Below, piece after piece: positions 1 to 9,549 of a stretch of 64,000 nt of DNA. The translations under genes and the position numbers were made by a program. The DNA is from Bradyrhizobium retamae (GTDB lineage: Bacteria > Pseudomonadota > Alphaproteobacteria > Rhizobiales > Xanthobacteraceae): NCBI RefSeq assembly GCF_001440415.1, contig NZ_LLYA01000181.1:1-64000 (forward strand). The letters run 5' to 3'. Below the pieces are notes generated by a model, which did no database searches, was not told the origin of the DNA, and saw nothing but the letters and a program-made list of their open reading frames with translations. Position 1 is the first letter of the stretch, and each line of letters starts with the position of its first letter.

Positions 1-50
1 AGCTTGAATCACAACCAAGCCCGGATGAGAATCCTGAATCCCAACAGACC

Positions 51-797
51 CTAGTACGTCGCGCGGCCGCCGGAGATATCGAACACTGCGCCCGTCGAGA
101 ACGCGCAATCCTCCGACGCCAGCCACGCCACCATCGCCGCGAGTTCTTCCACCAGCACAAACCGTCCCTTCGGAATCTTCGACAGCATGAAATCGATGTG
201 TTGCTGCGTCAGTTGGTCGAAGATCGCGGTTTTCGCCGCCGCCGGCGTCACCGCGTTGACGAGGATGTCGTGCTGCGCGAGTTCCTTGCCGAGCGACTTG
301 GTCAGCGCGATCAGGCCGGCCTTCGAGGCCGAATAATGCGCCGCGTTGGGATTGCCTTCCTTGCCGGCGATCGAGGCGATGTTGACGATGCGGCCGTATT
401 TTTGCTGGAGCATCGCAGGCACTACCACCTTGCAGCAGATGAAGGGGCCGTCGAGATTGATGCGCAGTACCTTGCGCCATTCCTCAAGGTCGGTCTCCCA
501 GACCGTCTTGTTGACGCCGGCGATGCCGGCATTGTTGACGAGGATGTCGATCCTGCCGAGCGCCTTCAGCGTTTCGTCGCGGGTCTTCTCGACAGCGGTG
601 GGGTCGGAGACATCGACCTTGAAGGCGGATACGGCCGGGCCGATTTCCTTGGCGGTTCTTTCCGCGAGCGGCAGGTCAAAATCCCAGATCGCGACCTTCG
701 CACCCGATGCGACGAAGCGTTCGGTGATCGCGCGCCCAAAACCCTGCGCCCCGCCGGTGACAACGGCGCAACGGCCGTTCAGATCGATCTTGTTCAT
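51..797 (-). CDS. SDR family NAD(P)-dependent oxidoreductase
   Basis: A 248-residue classical short-chain dehydrogenase, the usual length for the family. The nucleotide-binding motif TGGAQGFG lies near residue 14, an Asp-rich stretch around residues 39-41 follows strand 2 (suggesting NAD preference), NNAG is near 88, and the catalytic Ser142, Tyr155 and Lys159 (YSASK) are all present. The ATG at 797 is chosen because the Rossmann motif starts 12 residues later; the frame stays open upstream but that part has no family character. It is the last gene of a leftward operon, 26 bases after the second SDR, and belongs with the sugar-acid dehydratase and LacI regulator upstream. It probably oxidises a hydroxyl of a sugar acid or lactone intermediate; the substrate is not identifiable from sequence. 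Confidence 0.88.
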   Translation of the reverse strand: MNKIDLNGRCAVVTGGAQGFGRAITERFVASGAKVAIWDFDLPLAERTAKEIGPAVSAFKVDVSDPTAVEKTRDETLKALGRIDILVNNAGIAGVNKTVWETDLEEWRKVLRINLDGPFICCKVVVPAMLQQKYGRIVNIASIAGKEGNPNAAHYSASKAGLIALTKSLGKELAQHDILVNAVTPAAAKTAIFDQLTQQHIDFMLSKIPKGRFVLVEELAAMVAWLASEDCAFSTGAVFDISGGRATY

Positions 798-823
798 GCT
801 GGGAGCCTTTGACAGCGTGGACG

Positions 824-1555
824 TCAGAGCATGTAGCCGCCATCGACGACGAGGTCGACACCGGTGGTGAACGCGGCTTCGTCGCTCGCAAGATAGATCG
901 CCATGGCCGCGATTTCCTCTGCGGTGCCCAGCCGCCCCATCTTCTGGCGAGCGATGAACATCTCTTTGCCCTGCGGGCCGACGGCCGCGGCGCGGTCGAG
1001 CATCGAGGGTGTCTCCACGGTGCCGGGGCAGATGCTGTTGCAGCGGATGCCCTGGGTGATGAAGTCGAGCGCAACCGCGCGCGTGAGCAACGAAACCGCC
1101 GCCTTGGACGCACTGTAGACATAACGGTTCGCCGGTGGCCTCAACGCCGCGCAAGACGAGATGTTGACGATGCTGCCGCCTCCGCCCGCCAGCATCGCCG
1201 GCAGAAACGCCTTGATGGTCCGGTGCATGGATTTGACGTTGAGGTCGAACGAGAAGTCCCAGTCCTCTTCCGAACAGTCCAGGATGGTTCCGTGGTGCAC
1301 GAAGCCCGCCGCGTTGAGCAGGATGTCGACCTTTCCAATGCGCTTGGCGAAGGCGTCGACCTCGGCGGTGCTGCGAACGTCAAGTCGTGCCGTCTCGGCG
1401 ACGCCTTCCTTGCCCAGGGTGGCGATGCCGCTTTCATTGATGTCGGTGGCGATTACCGTGGCGCCTTCGCGCGCGAATGCTATTGCGCATGCCCGGCCGA
1501 TGCCCGCCGCTGCGGCGGTGACAACAGCGCGCTTTCCCTTCAGTCGATCTGACAT
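824..1555 (-). CDS. SDR oxidoreductase, 2-keto-3-deoxy-L-fuconate dehydrogenase-like
   Basis: A 243-residue SDR. The coenzyme loop reads TAAAAGIG (residues 13-20) instead of the usual TGGxxGIG, Asp38 sits at the end of strand 2 as in NAD-dependent enzymes, and Ser133/134, Tyr147 and Lys151 form the active site. The TAAA loop and the IATDIN segment resemble the DHRS6 / 2-keto-3-deoxy-L-fuconate dehydrogenase branch (known family feature, recalled). In that branch the enzyme oxidises the C4 hydroxyl of a 2-keto-3-deoxy sugar acid, which would fit directly after the dehydratase encoded upstream. The start at 1555 puts the coenzyme loop in the standard position. It is separated from the dehydratase by a palindromic repeat but is probably in the same transcription unit. 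Confidence 0.85.
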   Translation of the reverse strand: MSDRLKGKRAVVTAAAAGIGRACAIAFAREGATVIATDINESGIATLGKEGVAETARLDVRSTAEVDAFAKRIGKVDILLNAAGFVHHGTILDCSEEDWDFSFDLNVKSMHRTIKAFLPAMLAGGGGSIVNISSCAALRPPANRYVYSASKAAVSLLTRAVALDFITQGIRCNSICPGTVETPSMLDRAAAVGPQGKEMFIARQKMGRLGTAEEIAAMAIYLASDEAAFTTGVDLVVDGGYML

Positions 1556-1583
1556 GTTTTTCTTTTCCTCTTTTTCTTCATCA

Positions 1584-1664
1584 TCATTGCGAGGAGCGAT
1601 AGCGACGAAGCAATCCATTTTTTCCTGCGCGGAGGCATGGATTGCTTCGCTTCGCTCGCAATGA
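1584..1664. repeat. Intergenic palindromic element
   Basis: Imperfect inverted repeat whose ends are TCATTGCGAG (1584-1593) and CTCGCAATGA (1655-1664). The inner arms (GAAGCAATCCAT and ATGGATTGCTTC) also pair. It fills most of the gap between the dehydratase and the second SDR. A related half-copy occurs near 59860-59930. Confidence 0.8.
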
Positions 1665-1674
1665 CGGCGCTCAC

Positions 1675-3495
1675 CTAATGATTGTCCCGCGCCACGCCGA
1701 CCGTGCCGGCGATATTCTGATAACGCGTGGCGAGCTCCATGCAGGCGCCGGTAGCCTGCTGCCCGACGGTCGAGCGGTAGAGCTCCTGCCATGGCGTCTG
1801 GTGGGCCGGGTAGGGGAAGCCGCCCTTGTCCTTCAACTCGGCGCGGCGCTTCTTCAATTCATCGATCGAGATCAGGATGTTGGCATCGCCCGTGTTGAGG
1901 TCGATGCGAACCTTGTCGCCGGTTCGCAAGATCGCCAGTCCGCCATCGGCGGCGGCCTCGGGTGAGGCGTTGAGGATCGAGGGCGAACCCGAGGTGCCGG
2001 ACTGCCTTCCGTCGCCGATGCAGGGCAGCGAAAGAATGCCGCGTTTGATCAGCGCCGCCGGCGGCTGCATGTTGACGACCTCGGCGCCGCCGGGATAGCC
2101 GATCGGCCCGGCGCCGCGGATGAACAGCACGCAGTGCTCGTCGATAGCGAGCGAGGGATCGTCGATCCGGTCGTGATAATCCTCCGGTCCCTCGAACACG
2201 ATGGCGCGTCCCTCGAACGCATTCGGGTCTTTCGGATTGATCAAATAGCGGTCGCGGAATTCCTTTGAAATCACGCTCGTCTTCATGATTGCGGAATCGA
2301 ACAGGTTGCCGCGCAGCACCAGGAAGCCCGCATCTTTCACCAGCGGCTTGTCGTAGCTCCAGATCACGTCGCCGTCGGGCTTTGGCGCCTCGCGGCAGTT
2401 CTCGCCGATAGTGCGGCCGTTGACCGTGACGGCGTCTTCGTGGATGCGCTTGTGCGCCATCAATTCGCGCACCACCGCCGGCACGCCGCCGGCGCGATGG
2501 TATTCCTCGCCGAGATAGAAGCCGGCCGGCTGCATGTTCACCAAGAGCGGGATGTCATGGCCATGTTTCTGCCAGTCGTCGATCGAGAGCTCGACGCCGA
2601 TATGCCGCGCCAGCGCGTTGATGTGGATCGGCGCGTTGGTCGAGCCGCCGATCGCCGAATTCACCACGATGCAGTTCTCGAACGCCTTGCGGGTCAGGAT
2701 GTCGGAGGGCTTGAGATCCTCCCAAACCATTTCGACGATTCGTTTGCCCGTCTCATAGGCGATCTGGCCCCGCTCGCGATGCGGCGCCGGGATCGCCGCG
2801 CAGCCGGGCAGCGACATGCCGAGCGCTTCCGCCAGCGAGTTCATGGTCGAGGCGGTGCCCATGGTGTTGCAATGGCCGACCGACGGCGTTGAGGACGCCA
2901 CCAGTTCGATGAACCCGTTGTAGTCGATCTCGCCGGCGGCAAGCATCTCGCGGGCTTTCCAGACGATGGTGCCCGAGCCGGTGCGCTCGCCGTTGTGCCA
3001 GCCGTTCAGCATCGGACCGCCCGACAGCACGATCGCGGGTAGATTGACGGTCGCCGCCGCCATCAGGCAGGCCGGCGTGGTCTTGTCGCAGCCGGTGGTC
3101 AGCACCACGCCGTCGAGGGGATAGCCGAACAGGATTTCGACCAGGCCGAGATAGGCGAGGTTGCGGTCGAGCGCCGCCGTCGGCCGCTTGCCGGTCTCCT
3201 GGATCGGATGCGTTGGGAATTCCATGGCGATGCCGCCGGCCGCGCGAATGCCCTCGCGCACGCGATGCGCCAGTTCGAGATGGTGGCGGTTGCAGGGGGA
3301 GAGGTCATTGCCGGTCTGGGCGATGCCGATGATCGGCTTGCCGGATTGCAATTCCTCCCGGGTCAGGCCGTAATTGAGATAGCGCTCGAGATAGAGCGCC
3401 GTCATTCCCGGATTATGTGGATTATCGAACCACTCGAGGGAACGTAGTCTTCGGCCCTTGCCGTTGGTGGCAGTCTTGTTGTCGTTCTTTTTCAT
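1675..3495 (-). CDS. IlvD/Edd family sugar-acid dehydratase (xylonate dehydratase-like)
   Basis: A 606-residue Fe-S dehydratase that removes water from an aldonic acid to give a 2-keto-3-deoxy acid. Cluster-binding signatures are visible: TTGCDKTTPAC, SVGHCNTMGTASTMN and, toward the C-terminus, LPCIGDGRQSGTSGSPSI. IGGSTNAPIH is the conserved substrate-loop motif. The N-terminal WFDNPHNPGMTALYLERY block and the overall length match the pentonate/hexonate subclass typified by Caulobacter XylD (recalled), not biosynthetic IlvD. ATG 3495 is preceded by GGGAGGAACC, a strong ribosome site; 14 further in-frame residues upstream are discarded. A LacI-type operator candidate lies about 135 bases upstream. 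With KdgK and KDPG aldolase in the opposite operon the substrate could be a hexonate; xylonate or arabinonate remain possible. Confidence 0.9.
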   Translation of the reverse strand: MKKNDNKTATNGKGRRLRSLEWFDNPHNPGMTALYLERYLNYGLTREELQSGKPIIGIAQTGNDLSPCNRHHLELAHRVREGIRAAGGIAMEFPTHPIQETGKRPTAALDRNLAYLGLVEILFGYPLDGVVLTTGCDKTTPACLMAAATVNLPAIVLSGGPMLNGWHNGERTGSGTIVWKAREMLAAGEIDYNGFIELVASSTPSVGHCNTMGTASTMNSLAEALGMSLPGCAAIPAPHRERGQIAYETGKRIVEMVWEDLKPSDILTRKAFENCIVVNSAIGGSTNAPIHINALARHIGVELSIDDWQKHGHDIPLLVNMQPAGFYLGEEYHRAGGVPAVVRELMAHKRIHEDAVTVNGRTIGENCREAPKPDGDVIWSYDKPLVKDAGFLVLRGNLFDSAIMKTSVISKEFRDRYLINPKDPNAFEGRAIVFEGPEDYHDRIDDPSLAIDEHCVLFIRGAGPIGYPGGAEVVNMQPPAALIKRGILSLPCIGDGRQSGTSGSPSILNASPEAAADGGLAILRTGDKVRIDLNTGDANILISIDELKKRRAELKDKGGFPYPAHQTPWQELYRSTVGQQATGACMELATRYQNIAGTVGVARDNH

Positions 3496-3628
3496 TGGTT
3501 CCTCCCGCACTGCAAGCTCATGGGCGGCTAAAATCACGGCGGCGATTGCACCATGCTGAAAATTTCATCCGCTGCAACGCGCCTTCGCCCGTGTGCTACT
3601 GAGCAACCGATCTTAGTTCGGGCCAAAA

Positions 3629-3642
3629 GATAGCGCTACCAT
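3629..3642. promoter_or_regulatory. Candidate LacI-family operator ahead of the dehydratase
   Basis: GATAGCGCTACCAT contains the perfect palindrome TAGCGCTA (3631-3638), the centre typical of LacI/GalR operators. It differs at one position in 14 from the site at 4758-4771. It lies between the end of lacI and the dehydratase start, so it would control the leftward catabolic operon. Confidence 0.6.
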
Positions 3643-3655
3643 TTTCTATCCGCGC

Positions 3656-4714
3656 TCAATCTATGCCCACAGACCCGGCCATTACGGTGCTTTGTCGCGT
3701 TGAGCTTTCACGGACCACCAACTGAAAGCCAAGGTCGAGCACCGGCGTCTGGGGACGACGGCCCTCGATCGCGTCGATCACCATGGTGACGGCGTGCCGT
3801 CCCATTTCATAGCGATTGGTTCGCACGCTGGTGATCGAGGGGACCGCGGCGGCGGTGAATTCCAGGTCGTTGAAGCCGACAATGGCCAAGTCACGGGGAA
3901 TCGATATCTGCCGACGCTGGCATTCGAAGAGAACGCCGAGCGCGAGATCGTCGTTGACGCAGAAGACCGCGTCGATATCGGGCGTCTGGGCAAGGAGGTC
4001 GGCGAACAGCGTTCCGCCAAGCGTGACGGTCGTGGGTACGGAAGTCGTGACGATGAGGTTCGGGTCGAACAGCGAGGCCGCTTTCATGGCATCACGATAC
4101 CCTTCGAACCGCCGCTGCACGCGGGGGTCCATTCGCGCACCGAGAAATCCGATGCGGCGGCGTCCCTGCTCGAGGATGTGCGAAATCGCCGCAGAAGCTG
4201 CATCGTAGTGCGAAAAGCCGACCATCATGTCGACAGGACTGTCGCCGATCTCCATGATCTGCGTGACCGGGCAATTCATCGACTCCAGGATCGTGCGCGA
4301 TTCCGCGGTTTGATTGATGCCGGTGACGATCAATCCCGCGGGCTTCTGCGCCCGAAACAGGCGCAGCAGTTTTTCCTCCTGCAGGATGCTGTAGCGCGTA
4401 TTGGCAAGTTGAATGGTGTAGCGGCTACCTTCGGAGGAATCGTAGATGCCGCGCAACACATCGGCGAATACGTTGTTGGTGAGAGAAGGAATGACAACGC
4501 CGATGACTTCAGTACGGTGCGAGGCGAGGGCGCGCGCGGCGAGATTGGGTACGTAACCCAGTTCCTTCACGGCACTGTCGACGCGTTCCCGCTTGCTAAG
4601 CGACAGCGCTTCGGGGTTCCTGAAAAAACGTGATGCCGTGATTGGGCTGACGCCAGCGAGCTTGGCGACCTCGGTGAGGCGGATTTTGCCAGACTTTGTC
4701 TGTTTTCGTCCCAT
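3656..4714 (-). CDS. LacI family transcriptional regulator
   Basis: A 352-residue repressor of standard LacI/GalR architecture. The N-terminal helix-turn-helix and hinge are at about residues 11-65 (LTEVAKLAGVSPITASRFFR, then the hinge AARALASHRTEVIGVVIPSL). The periplasmic-binding-protein-like effector domain follows, ending with VVRESS. The effector domain implies a sugar or sugar acid ligand. The gene is leftward, between the dehydratase operon and the divergent ABC transporter operon. Both are preceded by near-identical AGCGCTACC sites, so it is very likely the local repressor of sugar-acid uptake and catabolism. It may be autoregulated, because the 4758-4771 site also lies 43 bases upstream of its own start. 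Start ATG 4714 places the HTH in the usual position. Confidence 0.92.
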   Translation of the reverse strand: MGRKQTKSGKIRLTEVAKLAGVSPITASRFFRNPEALSLSKRERVDSAVKELGYVPNLAARALASHRTEVIGVVIPSLTNNVFADVLRGIYDSSEGSRYTIQLANTRYSILQEEKLLRLFRAQKPAGLIVTGINQTAESRTILESMNCPVTQIMEIGDSPVDMMVGFSHYDAASAAISHILEQGRRRIGFLGARMDPRVQRRFEGYRDAMKAASLFDPNLIVTTSVPTTVTLGGTLFADLLAQTPDIDAVFCVNDDLALGVLFECQRRQISIPRDLAIVGFNDLEFTAAAVPSITSVRTNRYEMGRHAVTMVIDAIEGRRPQTPVLDLGFQLVVRESSTRQSTVMAGSVGID

Positions 4715-4755
4715 CTTGCGCTCATATCACAACAAATTAGACGTTTGAACAATTA

Positions 4756-4784
4756 TTGACAGCGCTACCATCGGATTGCTAAAA
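4756..4784 (+). promoter_or_regulatory. Putative sigma-70 type promoter of the ABC transporter operon
   Basis: A perfect -35 hexamer TTGACA (4756-4761) is followed 17 bases later by a weak -10 CTAAAA (4779-4784). The operator candidate overlaps the -35 box and spacer, as expected for repression by promoter occlusion. The -10 match is poor, so the call is tentative. Confidence 0.4.
4758..4771. promoter_or_regulatory. Candidate LacI-family operator in the lacI / ABC transporter divergent gap
   Basis: GACAGCGCTACCAT matches the site at 3629-3642 in 13 of 14 positions and has the AGCGCT palindromic core (4761-4766). It lies between the divergent lacI (start 4714) and the ABC ATPase (start 4908) and overlaps a TTGACA -35 box. 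It could mediate repression of the transporter and autoregulation of lacI. Confidence 0.6.
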
Positions 4785-4907
4785 GCCGCCAAACTGCGGA
4801 TGATAATGACCGTTGAATTCGACTTCCGGCATTAGAGTCGAAAAGACAGCATGGCGTCGTCGCCCGTCTGTGGCGCCACAAAGCAGAAATTGAGGGGAGA
4901 GAGTTCG

Positions 4908-5968
<1,061 letters not shown>

Positions 5969-5975
<7 letters not shown>

Positions 5976-6010
5976 GCGATAACTAAAAGTGGCTGAGCAA
6001 TAACCAAAAA
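5969..6010 (+). repeat. 21-bp tandem duplication at the 3' end of the ABC ATPase gene
   Basis: Two adjacent 21-base units (5969-5989 and 5990-6010) match at 18 positions. Both contain TGGCTGAGC, so the TGA stop context of the ATPase gene is duplicated just before the ribosome site of the binding-protein gene. Confidence 0.75.
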
Positions 6011-6032
6011 ATATTCAAAGGGAGGATGGACT

Positions 6033-7352
6033 ATGCAAGACTTTACCCGCCGCTCTCTGCTGCAGGGTGGCACCGCGCTGGCGGCGGCCGGCGCGCTGAC
6101 CGGACCCGCACTGCTCGATTTCGCCAAGGCCTGGGCGCAAGCTTCGCCGTGGAAGGCGGAGCAGGGCGCCAAGCTCACCGTGATGCGCTGGAAGCGCTTC
6201 GTGCCGGCGGAGGACGATGCATTCAACGCGATGGTCGCCGCGTTCAAGACTGCGACCGGCACCGAAATGAACGTGTTCTCGGAGTCATTCGAGGACGTGC
6301 AGCCGAAGGCGTCCGTTGCCGCCAACACCGGCTCGGGCCTCGACCTCGCCTGGGGTCTGCACACGCTGCCGCAACTGTTCCCGGCGCAGGTGCTGCAGAT
6401 GAACGACGTTGCCGACTATCTCGGCAAGAAATATGGCGGCTGGACCGATGCGGCGGCGGTGACCTGCAAGCAAGGCAACAATTGGCTCGGCATTCCCGTC
6501 GCGACCATCGGCGGCTACATGACCTACCGCAAATCGTCGATGGAAAAGGCTGGTTTCAAGGAATTCCCGAAGGACTTCCCGGGTTTCCTCGAGATGTGCA
6601 AGGCACTGAAGAAGAACAACACGCCGGCCGGCTTCCCGCTCGGCCACGCCTCGGGCGACGCCAACGCCTGGCTGCACTGGATCCTCTGGGGTCACGGCGC
6701 CTACACCGTCGACAAGGACAACAAGGTCATCATCAACTCGCCCGAGACGGTGAAGGCGCTCGAATACTGCAAGGCGCTGTCCGAGACATTCATTCCGGGC
6801 GTCGCGTCTTGGAACGACTCGTCGAACAACAAGGCGTTCCTGGCCGGCGAACTGCATTGCACCGCCAACGGCATCTCGATCTATGTCGCGGCAAAGGACG
6901 ATGCGAGCAAAAAGGAACTCACGGAAGACACCTATCATGCGCTGTGGCCGGTCGGTCCGATCGGGAAACCGACCGAACTGCAGCTCGTCGTTCCGATTCT
7001 GGCGTTCAAGTTCACCAAATATCCGAACGCGGCAAAAGCCTTCGTCGCCTTCATGCTGGAGAAGGAAAACTATGACAAGTGGCTGATGGGTGCGCGCGGG
7101 TATCTCACCCACACGCTCAATGCCTACGACAACTCGCCGGTCTGGACGGCCGACCCGAAGAACCAGGTGTTCAGCCAGGCCAGCAAGCGCGCGCTGCCCG
7201 CGTCCGGCATCGGCACGCCGGGCGAGAAGGCGGCGACTGCGATCGCCGACTTCCTGGTGGTCGACATGTTCGCCAACTACGCAACCGGCGCCAAGGATGC
7301 CAAGACGGCGATCGCGGAAGCCGAACGGCAATTGAAGCGCATCTATCGCTGA
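6033..7352 (+). CDS. Extracellular sugar-binding protein of the ABC transporter (Tat signal)
   Basis: A 439-residue periplasmic binding protein, family 1-like. The N-terminus has a twin-arginine signal (TRRSLLQGG) followed by a hydrophobic Ala/Gly/Leu stretch and a likely cleavage site after AKAWAQA (about residue 37), so it is probably exported folded by Tat. The mature part shows a lobe I start (KLTVMRWKRF) and aromatic residues common in sugar sites. The ATG at 6033 lies just after AAAGGGAGG; another ATG inside that sequence is out of frame. It sits between the ATPase and the permeases and determines transporter specificity, probably for a sugar or sugar acid given the enzymes downstream. 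Confidence 0.93.
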   Translation: MQDFTRRSLLQGGTALAAAGALTGPALLDFAKAWAQASPWKAEQGAKLTVMRWKRFVPAEDDAFNAMVAAFKTATGTEMNVFSESFEDVQPKASVAANTGSGLDLAWGLHTLPQLFPAQVLQMNDVADYLGKKYGGWTDAAAVTCKQGNNWLGIPVATIGGYMTYRKSSMEKAGFKEFPKDFPGFLEMCKALKKNNTPAGFPLGHASGDANAWLHWILWGHGAYTVDKDNKVIINSPETVKALEYCKALSETFIPGVASWNDSSNNKAFLAGELHCTANGISIYVAAKDDASKKELTEDTYHALWPVGPIGKPTELQLVVPILAFKFTKYPNAAKAFVAFMLEKENYDKWLMGARGYLTHTLNAYDNSPVWTADPKNQVFSQASKRALPASGIGTPGEKAATAIADFLVVDMFANYATGAKDAKTAIAEAERQLKRIYR

Positions 7353-7473
7353 TGAACCGGAGCGGACGGCGGGTGCCGCCGTCCGCTCCGTCAATACAGG
7401 CGTGATCCGGAAAGCGGGGGACGGCTTTCCGGCAAATCACGCGCAGCAAGAAGCAGTAATTGGGACATCAGGC

Positions 7474-8433
7474 ATGGCTGACATCGCAATCGCGCCACGA
7501 CGCGCCAAGACGGAGATCCGCGAGGCCAGCGCGTGGGACCAACTCAAGCACAACCGTAACTGGCTGGGCTTCTGGTTCATGGTGCCGGCGCTGGCCTTCC
7601 TGATCTTCTTTCTGGCCTATCCGCTTGGCCTCGGTATCTGGCTTTCATTCACGGATACCCGTATCGGCCGGGTCGGGCAGTATGTCGGGACCGAGAATTA
7701 CGAATGGCTGTGGGATGACGCGATCTTCTGGCTGTCGGTATTCAACACGCTTCTCTACACGTTTGTCGCGAGCGCCATCAAATTCGGAATAGGGCTCTAT
7801 CTGGCGCTGCTGTTGAACGAGAACATGCCGTTCAAGGCGATGCTGCGCGCGCTGGTGCTGATCCCCTTCATCGTGCCGACAGTGCTGTCGGCGCTGGCAT
7901 TCTGGTGGATCTTTGATTCACAATTCTCGATCATCTCGTGGTCGCTGAAGCAGATGGGGCTGATCACCGAGAACATCAATTTCCTCGGCGACACGACCTG
8001 GGCCCGTATCTGCGTAATCTTCGCCAATATCTGGCGCGGCGTGCCGTTCGTCGCGATCACGCTGCTCGCCGGCCTGCAGACCGTGCAGCCGTCGCTCTAT
8101 GAGGCCGCGACGCTCGATGGCGCGTCGCGCTGGCAGATGTTCCGCTTCATCACCTATCCGCTTTTGACGCCGATCATCGCCGTCGTGATGACATTCTCGG
8201 TGCTGTTCACCTTCACCGACTTCCAGTTGATCTGGGCGATGACGCGGGGCGGTCCGGTCAATGCCACGCATCTGATGGCGACCCTGTCGTATCAGCGCGC
8301 AATCATCGCGGGTCAGTTGGGCGAGGGCGCGGCGATCTCGAGCGCGATGATCCCGTTCCTCCTCGCCGCCATCATGGTATCTTGGTTCGGCCTGCAGCGC
8401 CGCAAGTGGCAGCAAGGGGAAAACAATGACTGA
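7474..8433 (+). CDS. Sugar ABC transporter permease (MalF/UgpA type)
   Basis: A 319-residue inner-membrane permease with about six transmembrane helices (first at about residues 27-50, FMVPALAFLIFFLAYPLGLG). The EAA loop that contacts the ATPase reads EAATLDGASRWQMFRFITYPLL. The ATG at 7474 is chosen because the preceding in-frame codons fall in the spacer after the binding-protein gene; the ribosome site is weak. It overlaps the second permease gene by 8 bases, a sign of translational coupling. Confidence 0.93.
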   Translation: MADIAIAPRRAKTEIREASAWDQLKHNRNWLGFWFMVPALAFLIFFLAYPLGLGIWLSFTDTRIGRVGQYVGTENYEWLWDDAIFWLSVFNTLLYTFVASAIKFGIGLYLALLLNENMPFKAMLRALVLIPFIVPTVLSALAFWWIFDSQFSIISWSLKQMGLITENINFLGDTTWARICVIFANIWRGVPFVAITLLAGLQTVQPSLYEAATLDGASRWQMFRFITYPLLTPIIAVVMTFSVLFTFTDFQLIWAMTRGGPVNATHLMATLSYQRAIIAGQLGEGAAISSAMIPFLLAAIMVSWFGLQRRKWQQGENND

Positions 8434-9361
8434 TCTCCCCACCTCACGGATCGATCTCAAGGCCGTCCTGCATAGCTCGGCGCCAACCATCGCGAAGGAC
8501 GATCACAGCGAAGGCATGAGCTATCTGCAGTCGGTGCCGCGCCGGCTGGTGACGCTCTATCTGCCGTTGTCGATCATCGTCATCGTGCTGCTGTTCCCGT
8601 TCTACTGGATGGGCCTGACGGCGATCAAACCGGACGAGCAGTTGCTCGATCTCGACAAGTACAATCCGTTCTGGACGTGGAATCCGACCTTCAAGCACTT
8701 CTACAAGCTCCTGTTCGAGAGCCACTATCCGATGTGGCTCTGGAACACGATGTATGTCGCGGTTTGCGCCACCATCCTGTCGATCATCGCCAGCGTGCTC
8801 GCGGCCTATGCCATCGTCCGGTTACGCTACAAGGGCGCCAATATGGTTGGCGGCCTGATCTTCCTGGCCTATCTGGTGCCGCCGTCGATCCTGTTCATTC
8901 CGCTGGCCACCGTCGTGTTCCAGTACGGCCTGTTCGACTCGCCGATGGCGTTGATCCTGACCTATCCGACCATCCTGATCCCGTTCTCGACCTGGCTGCT
9001 GATGGGCTACTTCAAAACCATCCCGTTCGAGCTGGAGGAATGCGCGCTGATCGACGGTGCCAGCCGTTGGCAGATCCTGATCAAAATCGTGCTGCCGCTG
9101 GCGATTCCCGGACTGATCTCGGCGTTCATCTTCTGCTTCACGCTGTGCTGGAACGAGTTCATCTATGCGCTGACGTTCCTGCAATCGACCTCCAACAAGA
9201 CGGTGCCGGTCGCAATCGTCAACGAATTCGTCGATGGCGACATCTATCGCTGGGGCTCGCTGATGGCGGGTGCGCTGGCGGGCTCCTTGCCGCTGGTCAT
9301 CCTTTACGCCTTCTTCGTCGAGCACTATGTGTCGGCCATGACGGGAGCCGTGAAAGAGTGA
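8426..9361 (+). CDS. Sugar ABC transporter permease (MalG/UgpE type)
   Basis: A 311-residue inner-membrane permease, partner of the preceding gene. A 35-residue cytoplasmic N-terminus precedes the first helix (TLYLPLSIIVIVLLFPFYWM). The EAA loop reads EECALIDGASRWQILIKIVLP, the canonical position about 100 residues from the C-terminus. AGGGGAAAAC before the ATG provides the ribosome site inside the upstream gene. It completes the ATPase, binding protein and two-permease set expected of a CUT1-type importer. Confidence 0.93.
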   Translation: MTDLPTSRIDLKAVLHSSAPTIAKDDHSEGMSYLQSVPRRLVTLYLPLSIIVIVLLFPFYWMGLTAIKPDEQLLDLDKYNPFWTWNPTFKHFYKLLFESHYPMWLWNTMYVAVCATILSIIASVLAAYAIVRLRYKGANMVGGLIFLAYLVPPSILFIPLATVVFQYGLFDSPMALILTYPTILIPFSTWLLMGYFKTIPFELEECALIDGASRWQILIKIVLPLAIPGLISAFIFCFTLCWNEFIYALTFLQSTSNKTVPVAIVNEFVDGDIYRWGSLMAGALAGSLPLVILYAFFVEHYVSAMTGAVKE

Positions 9362-9402
9362 GCGCGTAAGGTCCGCATCAAGAAATAGCAAAACTATCGC
9401 TG

Positions 9403-9523
9403 TCGTCCCTGCGAAAGCAGGGACCCATAACCACCGGCAGCAATGGTTGAGTCGAAGCCGTCAACCATCCCATCTTGATTGCATCGGCCGCGGCGTATGG
9501 GTCCCGGCTCAAGGCCGGGACGA
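9403..9523. repeat. Intergenic palindromic element
   Basis: Outer arms TCGTCCCTGCGAAAGCAGGG (9403-9422) and a matching GGGTCCCGGCTCAAGGCCGG with GACGA (to 9523) form two small hairpins bracketing a spacer, with CCCATA / TATGGG also pairing. It separates the transporter genes from the catabolic genes and may lower read-through or stabilise the upstream mRNA. Confidence 0.75.
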
Positions 9524-9549
9524 CCAAGTATGAAGAGGGAGTAGGGGTC

